Origin: an uncultured Allobaculum sp.
GTDB lineage: Bacteria; Bacillota_I; Bacilli_A; Erysipelotrichales; Erysipelotrichaceae
Direction of reading: 5' to 3'
Length of the DNA stretch: 19,309 nucleotides
NCBI GenBank assembly: GCA_910577085.1
Contig: CAJTLE010000046.1
Span: 1-19,309, forward strand
In this document: positions 6,462 to 12,976 of the stretch, piece by piece
How positions within the stretch are numbered: position 1 is the stretch's first letter
Layout: each line of letters opens with the position of its first letter
Position numbers and translations under genes: made by a program
Notes under the pieces: model-generated
Told to the model about the DNA's origin: nothing
The model's database searches: none
Seen by the model: only the letters and a program-made list of their open reading frames with translations

Positions 6462-8000
6462 ATGACGAATCAAAAGACCCACAATGAACTGAATCCAGAA
6501 ACAAACGCAATGTTCAGTTCAGTTTCAGAACGGGATGAAAAGAAAAAAGAGAAAGAAGAAAACGAAGAGAATAAAGGGAACGAAGACAAGAACGAAAAAG
6601 AAGAGAACAAAGAAAAAACAACACTGGACTCTTCCAACCTGTTTCCCGATCTGCCAAAGGGGATCAGGCAGGTGATGGAAACACTGGAAGACCATGGCGA
6701 TCAGGCCTATCTGGTGGGCGGCTGCGTACGCGATGCCAAACTTGGCAAGAAACCGCATGATTATGATCTGACCACCAGTGCCAGACCTGAAGAAGTCCAG
6801 GCACTCTTTGAAAAAACGATCCCAACCGGCATTGCGCACGGCACCATTACCGTCATGACCAAAGACGGTCCGGTCGAAGTGACGACTTTTCGCAAAGAAG
6901 GTCAGTATCGTGACCACCGCCATCCGGATTCCGTCGATTTTGTCACGGATCTTGAAGAAGACCTGGCCCGGCGTGACTTTACCATCAACGCCATGGCCTG
7001 GAATCCCAAAACGGGTCTAGTCGATCCGTTTGGCGGCCAGAAAGATCTTGAACGGGGCACCATTCGGGCGGTTGGCGATCCGATGCGGCGGTTTGAAGAA
7101 GACGCCCTGCGGATGCTGCGCGCCTTCCGGTTTGCGGGCCGCTATGGCTTTGAGATGGATCCAAAGACCAAAGAAGCCATCGATAAACTTGCCCCGACCA
7201 TTTCCAACGTTGCTGTCGAGCGGATTGTCCCGGAAGTAGAAGAAATTCTGCTCAACTCCCCGGATATCCTCGATCAGATGACGGCCTTACTCAAACCCTG
7301 GATTCCAGAACTGGATGTCATGCTGCATACCGAACAGAATTCGGTGTATCACTATACTGATGTTCTGCATCATACGATTGATGCCCTGAAGCATCTGCCG
7401 ACCAAAGATCCGGCCAGTGCCTGGGCGCTGCTTTTGCATGATACCGGCAAGCCGGCCACCCATGAATTTTATGATGGCCATGATCATTTCAAACGCCATG
7501 AAGTGGAATCTGAAAAGATTGCCCGCCGTGTGGTGAAGGCTTTAAAACTGCCGCGCAAGATGAGTGAAGAGATTATCCCGCTCGTCCGCTATCACGATAC
7601 CTTCTATGCACCAAACTTGAAAAATCTTTATAAACTGCGGGTTTTAAAAGGCTGGCCGGATGAACTGGTCGAAAAGCTTTTTGGTGTGCAATATGGCGAT
7701 ATCATGGCCCATGCCACGCATGATCGTCTGAAAAGTCTGGATGCCTTCAAAACTTTTTATGAAGCCGAAAAGAACAGGCATCCATTGGCTTTCAACCAGC
7801 TCAAAATCAATGGCCGGGACGTGCTGGAAACAACGAAGCTGCAGGGACCGCAGATTTCGAAAGCACTGGAGACGGTTTTAAAAGAAGTGATTTTACACCC
7901 TGAACTCGATAGCCGCGATGCTCAGTTAAAACTGCTCAATCAGACAGCAGCCAGATTGATCCGGGAAGAAGCCAATCAGAAAATGCAGACAAAAGCCTGA
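6462..8000 (+). CDS. cca: CCA-adding tRNA nucleotidyltransferase
   Basis: 512 residues from the ATG at 6462, which lies 8 bp after AAGGAG (6448-6453). A GTG at 6453 in the same frame overlaps that ribosome site and is unlikely. The enzyme adds or repairs the 3' CCA of tRNAs in the cytoplasm. The class II polymerase head shows YLVGGCVRD (GG at 86-87), the catalytic pair in HDYDLTT (Asp100, Asp102), RRDFTINAMAW at 170-180 and the nucleotide-template helix RFEEDALRMLRAFRFAGRYG at 210-228. An HD-type region follows (LLLHDTGK, His326-Asp327). Residues about 25-57 are an odd Lys/Glu/Asn-only stretch encoded by A-rich DNA, probably a disordered extension. All six tRNA genes in this window already encode CCA, so repair is the likely main role. 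Confidence 0.95.
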   Translation: MTNQKTHNELNPETNAMFSSVSERDEKKKEKEENEENKGNEDKNEKEENKEKTTLDSSNLFPDLPKGIRQVMETLEDHGDQAYLVGGCVRDAKLGKKPHDYDLTTSARPEEVQALFEKTIPTGIAHGTITVMTKDGPVEVTTFRKEGQYRDHRHPDSVDFVTDLEEDLARRDFTINAMAWNPKTGLVDPFGGQKDLERGTIRAVGDPMRRFEEDALRMLRAFRFAGRYGFEMDPKTKEAIDKLAPTISNVAVERIVPEVEEILLNSPDILDQMTALLKPWIPELDVMLHTEQNSVYHYTDVLHHTIDALKHLPTKDPASAWALLLHDTGKPATHEFYDGHDHFKRHEVESEKIARRVVKALKLPRKMSEEIIPLVRYHDTFYAPNLKNLYKLRVLKGWPDELVEKLFGVQYGDIMAHATHDRLKSLDAFKTFYEAEKNRHPLAFNQLKINGRDVLETTKLQGPQISKALETVLKEVILHPELDSRDAQLKLLNQTAARLIREEANQKMQTKA

Positions 8001-8042
8001 AATGAAAACCAGAGCGAAAAGACTAAGAAAACAGAACAAAAC

Positions 8043-8068
8043 CAGATAAGAAAAACAGATAAGAAGGG
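8043..8068 (+). repeat. Tandem 13-bp duplication carrying the rmuC ribosome site
   Basis: CAGATAAGAAAAA (8043-8055) is directly followed by CAGATAAGAAGGG (8056-8068). The second copy supplies the AAGGGA Shine-Dalgarno of rmuC. Confidence 0.75.
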
Positions 8069-8081
8069 AATTTAAGCCGTT

Positions 8082-9032
8082 GTGAATATTTTATTGATTG
8101 TTTTACTTGTTTTAACCATCCTGCTGCTTGCGGTCATCTGTATGGGTCTGTGGTATCTGCTCAACCGTCAGGAGCGGATGGAAAAAAGAGCCCAGCAGGA
8201 AAGAGAACTGACCCATCGCTCTCTGGAGCTGACGCGGATAATTGCGGCCAAAATGGATGCCGTCAACAACCAGTCTTTGACCAGTCTGAATACAACTCAG
8301 TCCATGGCCAGCCAGGTTTCTTCGATTACGCAGGTCATGACCAATGCCAAGCGTCGCGGAACATGGGGGGAATACCAGCTCGACCATCTGGTGCGCACCT
8401 GTCTTGGCGACAGTCCGTTTATCTACTCCAGCCAATACCACCTCAAAAATGGAAAGATCAGTGATGGTGCCTTCCACTTACCGGGAACGGATCAGGTGCT
8501 CTGTATCGACTCGAAATTTCCGATGGAAAACTACGTCAAAATGACCGCCGAGCCAGAATCAGCCGATGTGTATGAAAAAGAACTGCGTCGGAACATCAAA
8601 AAACATATCGGAGATGTCGCGGATAAATACATCAATGAAGAAACACTGGATGAAGCGATTCTGTTCATTCCCAATGAAGGTGTCTTTGCGTGGCTTTGTT
8701 CAGAAGGCTCTGATTTGATGGACTATGCGCTTTCGCGTCATGTCATGCTCGTTTCTCCGACCACCCTTTCTGGCGTCGTGTTTACCCTGTTGGCTTCGAC
8801 CCGGAATTTCTACCGGGCCAAGTCGCTGGAAAATCTGGAAGTCCGTCTGGAGAGTCTGGAAATGCAGGCGCAAAGCATGCTCAGTGCCTGTGAAAAACTT
8901 TCCCGCACCGAACAGACTCTGGAAAAACAGGCGGCTGAACTCACCCGCCAGAGCCGCCGGCTGCTCAACAGTCTGGATGAATTGTCCAATCCGGATACCT
9001 ATGAGCTGAATGCAGATCAGTTTTTTAAATAA
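8082..9032 (+). CDS. rmuC: RmuC family protein (DNA recombination/rearrangement limiting)
   Basis: 316 residues from a GTG at 8082, 12 bp after AAGGGA. Residues 3-27 are a single hydrophobic helix, followed by a charged coiled-coil-like stretch (QERMEKRAQQERELTHRSLE). The RmuC domain then includes RGTWGEYQLDHLV (about 92-104), the CIDSKFPMENYV string (about 142-153), and the region EAILFIPNEGVFAW to MLVSPTTLSGVVFTLL. The C-terminus is again coiled-coil. RmuC limits inversions at short inverted repeats in E. coli, and its core is related to restriction-endonuclease-like folds. At 316 residues it is shorter than the E. coli protein (475), mainly in the coiled coils. It lies 81 bp after cca and probably shares its transcript. 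Confidence 0.88.
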   Translation: MNILLIVLLVLTILLLAVICMGLWYLLNRQERMEKRAQQERELTHRSLELTRIIAAKMDAVNNQSLTSLNTTQSMASQVSSITQVMTNAKRRGTWGEYQLDHLVRTCLGDSPFIYSSQYHLKNGKISDGAFHLPGTDQVLCIDSKFPMENYVKMTAEPESADVYEKELRRNIKKHIGDVADKYINEETLDEAILFIPNEGVFAWLCSEGSDLMDYALSRHVMLVSPTTLSGVVFTLLASTRNFYRAKSLENLEVRLESLEMQAQSMLSACEKLSRTEQTLEKQAAELTRQSRRLLNSLDELSNPDTYELNADQFFK

Positions 9033-9056
9033 GAAAAGATTATATATACGATAGAT

Positions 9057-9115
9057 AAAGGCGAATACAAGCGAATTGAAATTTTATTTCAATCTGTGCT
9101 GATTTCGCCTTTTTT
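9057..9115 (+). terminator. Branched terminator after rmuC
   Basis: AAAGGCGAA (9057-9065) pairs with TTCGCCTTT (9104-9112), followed by T to 9115. The long loop holds a second perfect stem, ATTGAAAT/ATTTCAAT (9075-9082 with 9086-9093), giving a hairpin inside a hairpin. Confidence 0.75.
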
Positions 9116-9188
9116 CTTTGAAGATGGGTCTAATTTTCGTTCACTATACATGGAATTGTTCATCACTCGCGTTAATATTATTAATGAT

Positions 9189-9205
9189 CCTGTCAACAAG
9201 ACAGG
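9189..9205 (+). promoter_or_regulatory. Hairpin in the leader of the methyltransferase gene
   Basis: CCTGTC (9189-9194) and GACAGG (9200-9205) form a perfect 6-bp stem with loop AACAA, 20 bp before the GGAG ribosome site. No T-run follows, so it is not a terminator. It may be an operator or an RNA structure. A TAATAT at 9173-9178 could be the -10 box. Confidence 0.45.
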
Positions 9206-9241
9206 TGTTGAACGCTATATTGAAAGGAGAGTGCGTTTCAA

Positions 9242-9802
9242 TTGAAACCGATGAGTGAGCTCTCCCACGACTTTTTAAAACCCGTCCTTCATGGGCAGGC
9301 CATCTGTATTGATGGCACGCTTGGATACGGACGAGACACCCGCTTTTTTCTTGACCAGGGCGTCCGGCAGGTCTTCGCTTACGAAATCCAGCCGGATCTT
9401 TTAGAAAATACCACCAAGCAGATTGAAGATCCCCGCCTAGCCGCCAGAGGATGGAGCCATGATCAGATGGGCCATGATCTGAAGTCATTAAAAGGCAAAG
9501 TGGATGCGGTCGTTTTTAACTTTGGCTTTGACCCTCATACCTTGGAGGGCATTGTCACCCACCCTTCCAGTTCTCTGAAGGCTGTTCAGTCAGCCGTTGA
9601 ACTGCTTCGAATCAAAGGGCGCCTGGCGCTCGTTTTTTATCCTCATCCTGAAGGCGTGCAGGAACAGGAAATGATTTTTCAATGGCTGAAGTCCCAGAAT
9701 GGACTTGAGACAACCTACATTTCTCACCCTTTTAAACAGAACAGTCCGAGTTTGTTATGTATTGAAAAACGACATCTCCCCCGTGCTGTTCAGCAGGTAT
9801 AA
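9242..9802 (+). CDS. mnmM: MnmM/YtqB-like SAM-dependent tRNA methyltransferase
   Basis: 186 residues from a TTG start, 12 bp after GGAG (9226-9229). The in-frame ATG at 9251 would be too far from it. The protein has a class I methyltransferase motif I (CIDGTLGYGRDTRFF, residues about 20-34), an acidic motif II region (VFAYEIQPDLLENT), the motif VVFNFGFDP in place of the YtqB string FNLGYLP, and the family ending SPSLLCIEKRH. This order matches YtqB, shown to be MnmM, which makes the final methylation of mnm5s2U34 in tRNAs of Gram-positive bacteria. The GYGRDT string fits the family's GxGxDT pattern. It is followed 5 bp later by the cupin PGI gene. An alternative label is an unassigned rRNA/tRNA methyltransferase. 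Confidence 0.8.
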   Translation: MKPMSELSHDFLKPVLHGQAICIDGTLGYGRDTRFFLDQGVRQVFAYEIQPDLLENTTKQIEDPRLAARGWSHDQMGHDLKSLKGKVDAVVFNFGFDPHTLEGIVTHPSSSLKAVQSAVELLRIKGRLALVFYPHPEGVQEQEMIFQWLKSQNGLETTYISHPFKQNSPSLLCIEKRHLPRAVQQV

Positions 9803-9807
9803 GCGCT

Positions 9808-10464
9808 ATGAAAGAACAATCTAAAAATCCAATCCCAGTTCTGAAGTCAGAACTGACCCATCACTGGCAGGAACGCCTGAAAGGCAGTAATCTTGTCGAG
9901 ATGGTCATGAAGTACAAGGACGCTGACTACTTCAATCGCAGCGATCCGGATCTGGATCCTGAAACCGTAATTTATGAACACATCGTCAAAGAATCCGATC
10001 CAAAAGAAGGCCGCCTGAACTGGGGTCATATTACCCTGTATCCCGGCCAGGTCAAAGACCAGTATTTCTGCACCAAAGGTCATTTTCATACCAATCCTGA
10101 AGCAGAAGAATATCTGCTCTGCATGCAGGGGGATGGTCTGATCATGTATCTTTCCAAAGATGGTGAATGCTGGTGCGAAGAACTTGAAGAAGGCAGTCTC
10201 CATAAAGTGCCTGCTGGCATTGCCCGCCGGCTGATCAACATTGGTGACGAACCCCTCATGCTCTCCCAGTGCACCCCAAGCAATGCCGGTTTTGATTTTG
10301 ACTCCATTGATGAGCATCCGTTCCCTTGTCATGTTTATGATGACGATGGGGAACTGGCCATTCTGGTGGATGTCGATGAACAAAGACCAAACAGTTCCAT
10401 GCTCGAAGAAGAAGACATTATTAACTTCCTGGGTGGTAACTCAGGCGAAAACGTCAACAACTAG
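9808..10464 (+). CDS. pgi: Cupin-type glucose-6-phosphate isomerase
   Basis: 218 residues of the archaeal-type cupin PGI family (glucose-6-phosphate to fructose-6-phosphate, metal dependent), unrelated to the usual PGI fold. Cupin motif 1 is TKGHFHTNPEAEEYLLCMQG, with ligands His92, His94 and Glu100 and the family Tyr102. Cupin motif 2 reads VPAGIARRLINIGDEPL. In the Pyrococcus enzyme the matching string has AHR, where His136 is the fourth metal ligand; here it is Arg140 (codon CGC). The N-terminal ~45 residues and the acidic C-terminal tail (195-218) lie outside the cupin. The gene starts 5 bp after mnmM with a weak AGG, so it is probably translationally coupled. The family call is firm; catalytic activity is uncertain because of the missing His. 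Confidence 0.85.
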   Translation: MKEQSKNPIPVLKSELTHHWQERLKGSNLVEMVMKYKDADYFNRSDPDLDPETVIYEHIVKESDPKEGRLNWGHITLYPGQVKDQYFCTKGHFHTNPEAEEYLLCMQGDGLIMYLSKDGECWCEELEEGSLHKVPAGIARRLINIGDEPLMLSQCTPSNAGFDFDSIDEHPFPCHVYDDDGELAILVDVDEQRPNSSMLEEEDIINFLGGNSGENVNN

Positions 10465-10519
10465 TCTCTACAGGTTTTTTGATTCATACAGGATCCCAAA
10501 CAAATTTTTGAAGAGATGG

Positions 10520-10554
10520 AAACTGGAATCGGTTTTGTCGGTTCCAGTTTTTTT
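10520..10554 (+). terminator. Terminator of the mnmM-pgi operon
   Basis: AAACTGGAA/TTCCAGTTT (10520-10528 with 10542-10550), extendable by wobble pairs to a short loop around 10533-10537, then T to 10554. Confidence 0.9.
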
Positions 10555-10759
10555 CGGTTGTGGAAAGATTCGAAGCCAGGAATCAGATCACCCCTGGCGG
10601 CTTTTGAAAACTTGCCGGAAAGACTGGACATAAAAAATTGAATCAGCAAGAATAACAGCGTCACTCTTTCTGAGTCACTTTAGGAAAATCTTTCGCTTAC
10701 GCAGGCTCTGAAAGAAAAATACAATTGAAGAAGATGAGAAGAAGAGAGGAGAAACAATC
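10555..10759. other. Spacer before the MATE gene
   Basis: About 200 bp with no gene. A weak inverted repeat TCTTTC/GAAAGA (10689-10694 with 10710-10715) is present. I see no convincing -35/-10 pair. The MATE ribosome site AGAGGAGA is at 10745-10752. Confidence 0.4.
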
Positions 10760-12169
10760 ATGACACAAAAGACCAATCCATTAGGGACTGGAAAAATTGG
10801 ATCGCTGCTGTTTCAGTTTGCGCTGCCCTCCATTGTGGCGATGCTGGTCAGCTCTCTGTACAACATTGTCGACCAGATCTTTATCGGCCAGGGAATGGGA
10901 TATCTTGGCAATGGGGCCACGACGGTAGCCTTTCCGTTTACCACCATCGGCCTGGCACTGGCCTTGTTGTTTGGCGTCGGCTCGGCCAGCTGCTATTCCC
11001 TGTATTTAGGCCAGGGCAGAGTAGAGGATGCCGCCCGGACTGCGGGAACGGGTCTGACGATCATGTCCGTTGTCGGCGTGATTTATATGGTTCTTGGCGA
11101 GCTGCTGATCAATCAGCTGCTGCCAGCTTTTGGCGCGACGCCTGAAAACTATGCGTATTCGCTGGAGTATTCCCGGGTAATTCTGATTGGCATGCCATTT
11201 TTGATTGCTTCCAACGGAATTTCACAGTTATGCCGGGCCGATGGTTCCCCCAAGTATTCAATGATGTGCATGGTCGTCGGGGCCGTAATCAACTGCATCT
11301 TAGACCCCCTGTTTATTTTTGAATTTGGCTGGGGGATGTTTGGAGCGGCTTTTGCGACGATTCTAGGCCAGATCATTACCTTTATTGTCGCCCTGTTCTA
11401 TCTGCCGCGCTTTAAGCAGATTCACTTAAGCAAAGCAGACTTTAGAATCCACCGGAAGTATCTGGGACGGATCTGCCAGCTCGGAGCCTCGGCAAGCCTC
11501 AACCAGGCGGCCATTCTGGTGGTTCAGATTGTCCTCAACAACCTGCTCAAACACTATGGCGGTCTTTCTGTCTATGGAGCCAACATTCCAATTGCCGCTT
11601 CAGGGGTAGCTTTTAAACTGAATGGAATCTATATTTCCGTTGCGGTAGGTCTTGCCCAGGGGGCGCAGCCAATTATTGGTTTCAACTATGGAGCCCAGCA
11701 GTTTGAGCGCGTCAAGAAGTGCCTGCTTCTGGCGATGGGCACCATCCTGGTTTTAGGCACAACCGTGGAACTGGTTTTCCAGTTTTTCCCGGTCCAGTTA
11801 ATCGAACTGTTTGGTCATGGCGATGCGCTGTATCTGCAGTTTGGAAGCAAAGTGCTTCGCATTTATATGGCCATGATCTGTATCCAGGGCATTCAGGCTT
11901 TATCCTCCAACTTCTTTGCGGCCATTGGTCAGCCGGCAAAAGGCATCTTCCTGTCTTTAAGCCGCTCGATTGTATTCTATCTGCCGCTTGCTTTCATTTT
12001 CCCTGTATTCTGGGGAGTGGAGGGGATTTTGTATTCCCAGCCGATTGCCGATTTTATTTCCGTGGTTGTCTCGATTGTGATGGTTGTGGCAGCCTTCAGG
12101 CAGATGGACCGCATGGCGGCAAATCCCATCTTAAGTCAGGAAATTGAAAAAGAAGCAGTGACTGATTAA
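10760..12169 (+). CDS. MATE family efflux transporter (MepA-like)
   Basis: 469 residues, predicted inner membrane protein with about 12 helices in two homologous halves (helices from about 18 and again from about 240). It couples export of organic cations or drugs to Na+ or H+ influx. Family marks include NPLGTGKIGSLLFQFALPSI at the N-terminus, SSLYNIVDQIFIGQGMG in helix 1-2, CRADGSPKYSMM after helix 5, INCILDPLFIFEFGWGMFGA, and AQGAQPIIGFNYGAQQ opening the second-half core. The ATG is 7 bp after AGAGGAGA. It stands alone between two terminators. No regulator gene of the MarR or TetR type is adjacent, so substrate and control cannot be guessed from context. Confidence 0.93.
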   Translation: MTQKTNPLGTGKIGSLLFQFALPSIVAMLVSSLYNIVDQIFIGQGMGYLGNGATTVAFPFTTIGLALALLFGVGSASCYSLYLGQGRVEDAARTAGTGLTIMSVVGVIYMVLGELLINQLLPAFGATPENYAYSLEYSRVILIGMPFLIASNGISQLCRADGSPKYSMMCMVVGAVINCILDPLFIFEFGWGMFGAAFATILGQIITFIVALFYLPRFKQIHLSKADFRIHRKYLGRICQLGASASLNQAAILVVQIVLNNLLKHYGGLSVYGANIPIAASGVAFKLNGIYISVAVGLAQGAQPIIGFNYGAQQFERVKKCLLLAMGTILVLGTTVELVFQFFPVQLIELFGHGDALYLQFGSKVLRIYMAMICIQGIQALSSNFFAAIGQPAKGIFLSLSRSIVFYLPLAFIFPVFWGVEGILYSQPIADFISVVVSIVMVVAAFRQMDRMAANPILSQEIEKEAVTD

Positions 12170-12238
12170 CCCGGTCAGGTTGTACGAAAGCAAAATGCTC
12201 AGGGATCTGCTCCTTAAAAATGGATTTGTATTTTAATC

Positions 12239-12272
12239 CCGTCTGTATCGAAAGATACAGGCGGCTTTTTTT
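12239..12272 (+). terminator. Terminator of the MATE gene
   Basis: An 11-bp stem (12239-12249 with 12254-12264, arms CCGTCTGTATC and GATACAGGCGG) closed by a GAAA tetraloop, then seven T. Confidence 0.95.
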
Positions 12273-12830
12273 GTCCTTTTCTGAACAAGGCCATAAAGGA
12301 TCAAAGGGCAAAGAATCAAAGAGTGAAGAATCAAAGAGTGAAGGGCCAAAGGGCGGATCTCTTCTTGTTGAAAGGCGTTCGTCATAAGAGGGACTGACTA
12401 TAAATGCTCTTTATAAAGACTTATAAAGGTCTGGTGCTTTGCTTTTGGGTCAAAGAGAAACCTTTGCTTTCGAATGATCATAAATGGCAATGAATAAATA
12501 CCGTAAAAGAGCTTGGCTCAGGCTACCCTGCGGTATAAAAATAGAATTAAATATCTGTCTTTACTTTTCTTTATCTGTTAATGATCTTCTAATGTTGAAA
12601 TGAAGAAAAAAGCGAGAAAACTTTACACCTTTAAAGTTGCAAATCGATAATAGACTTTATTTAAGATGGATTCTCTATCCTGATTCTATTGGTAATATTG
12701 AAATTAAGAAAGAAAAAGAGTGAAACATTCTATTTATAATCGGTATTGAGTTGTAAAACTCTCTCTAAACAGTGAGAGAAGTTTCAAAAATGAAGTATTT
12801 AAAAAATACACAAAAATACTGGAAATTTTA
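12273..12830. other. Long AT-rich intergenic region
   Basis: About 560 bp without a credible gene. It holds a four-unit tandem repeat (12296-12355) and three stem-loops of unknown role: ATACCG/CGGTAT enclosing AGCTT/AGGCT (12498-12536), AACTTTA/TAAAGTT (12619-12638), and a 10-bp stem with one bulge around 12756-12784. I looked for T-box, TPP, purine and c-di-GMP riboswitch signatures and saw none. Confidence 0.5.
12296..12355 (+). repeat. Four tandem 15-bp units
   Basis: Units start at 12296, 12311, 12326 and 12341. The middle two are identical (AAGAATCAAAGAGTG); the outer two differ by a few bases (AAGGATCAAAGGGCA, AAGGGCCAAAGGGCG). The consensus is close to AAGRRYCAAAGRGYG. Confidence 0.9.
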
Positions 12831-12859
12831 TGGACAAAACATAAGCATAAGGATAGAAT
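12831..12859 (+). promoter_or_regulatory. Promoter of the sortase-like protein gene
   Basis: TGGACA (12831-12836), 17 bp, TAGAAT (12854-12859): each box is one base from the sigma-A consensus. Transcription would start near 12866, leaving a leader of about 110 nt. Confidence 0.75.
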
Positions 12860-12871
12860 AAAGACAGAGTT

Positions 12872-12925
12872 AAGGAGAAATAAAGAAAACCAGTCAAGAC
12901 ATAAAGAACGGCTTTATTTCTTCTT
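12872..12925 (+). promoter_or_regulatory. Leader stem-loop that sequesters an AAGGAG
   Basis: AAGGAGAAATAAAG (12872-12885) can pair over 14 bp, with one G-U, with CTTTATTTCTTCTT (12912-12925) around a 26-nt loop. The arm contains a perfect Shine-Dalgarno with no start codon behind it. A second short hairpin, GATGC/GCATC (12947-12951 with 12958-12962), sits directly before the real ribosome site AAGGGGA (12963-12969). This may stabilise the mRNA or control translation. Confidence 0.5.
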
Positions 12926-12976
12926 CGCAGACGATAAGAGAATACAGATGCCGCGCAGCATCAAGGGGAATAGATC

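Noticed and set aside
6453..6464. GTG at 6453 as the start of cca
   Set aside because: It overlaps the AAGGAG ribosome site; the ATG at 6462 has correct spacing.
6525..6923. Minus-strand frame with a Phe/Val-rich end opposite cca
   Set aside because: It is the shadow of the A-rich Lys/Glu codons of cca, with no ribosome site.
12296..12355. Possible CRISPR-like array
   Set aside because: The units are 15 bp, directly adjacent with no spacers, and no cas gene is present; it is a simple tandem repeat.
12498..12536. Riboswitch or T-box candidate in the long spacer
   Set aside because: A stem-loop exists, but the T-box GGGUGGCACCGCG-type motif and other known conserved cores are missing.
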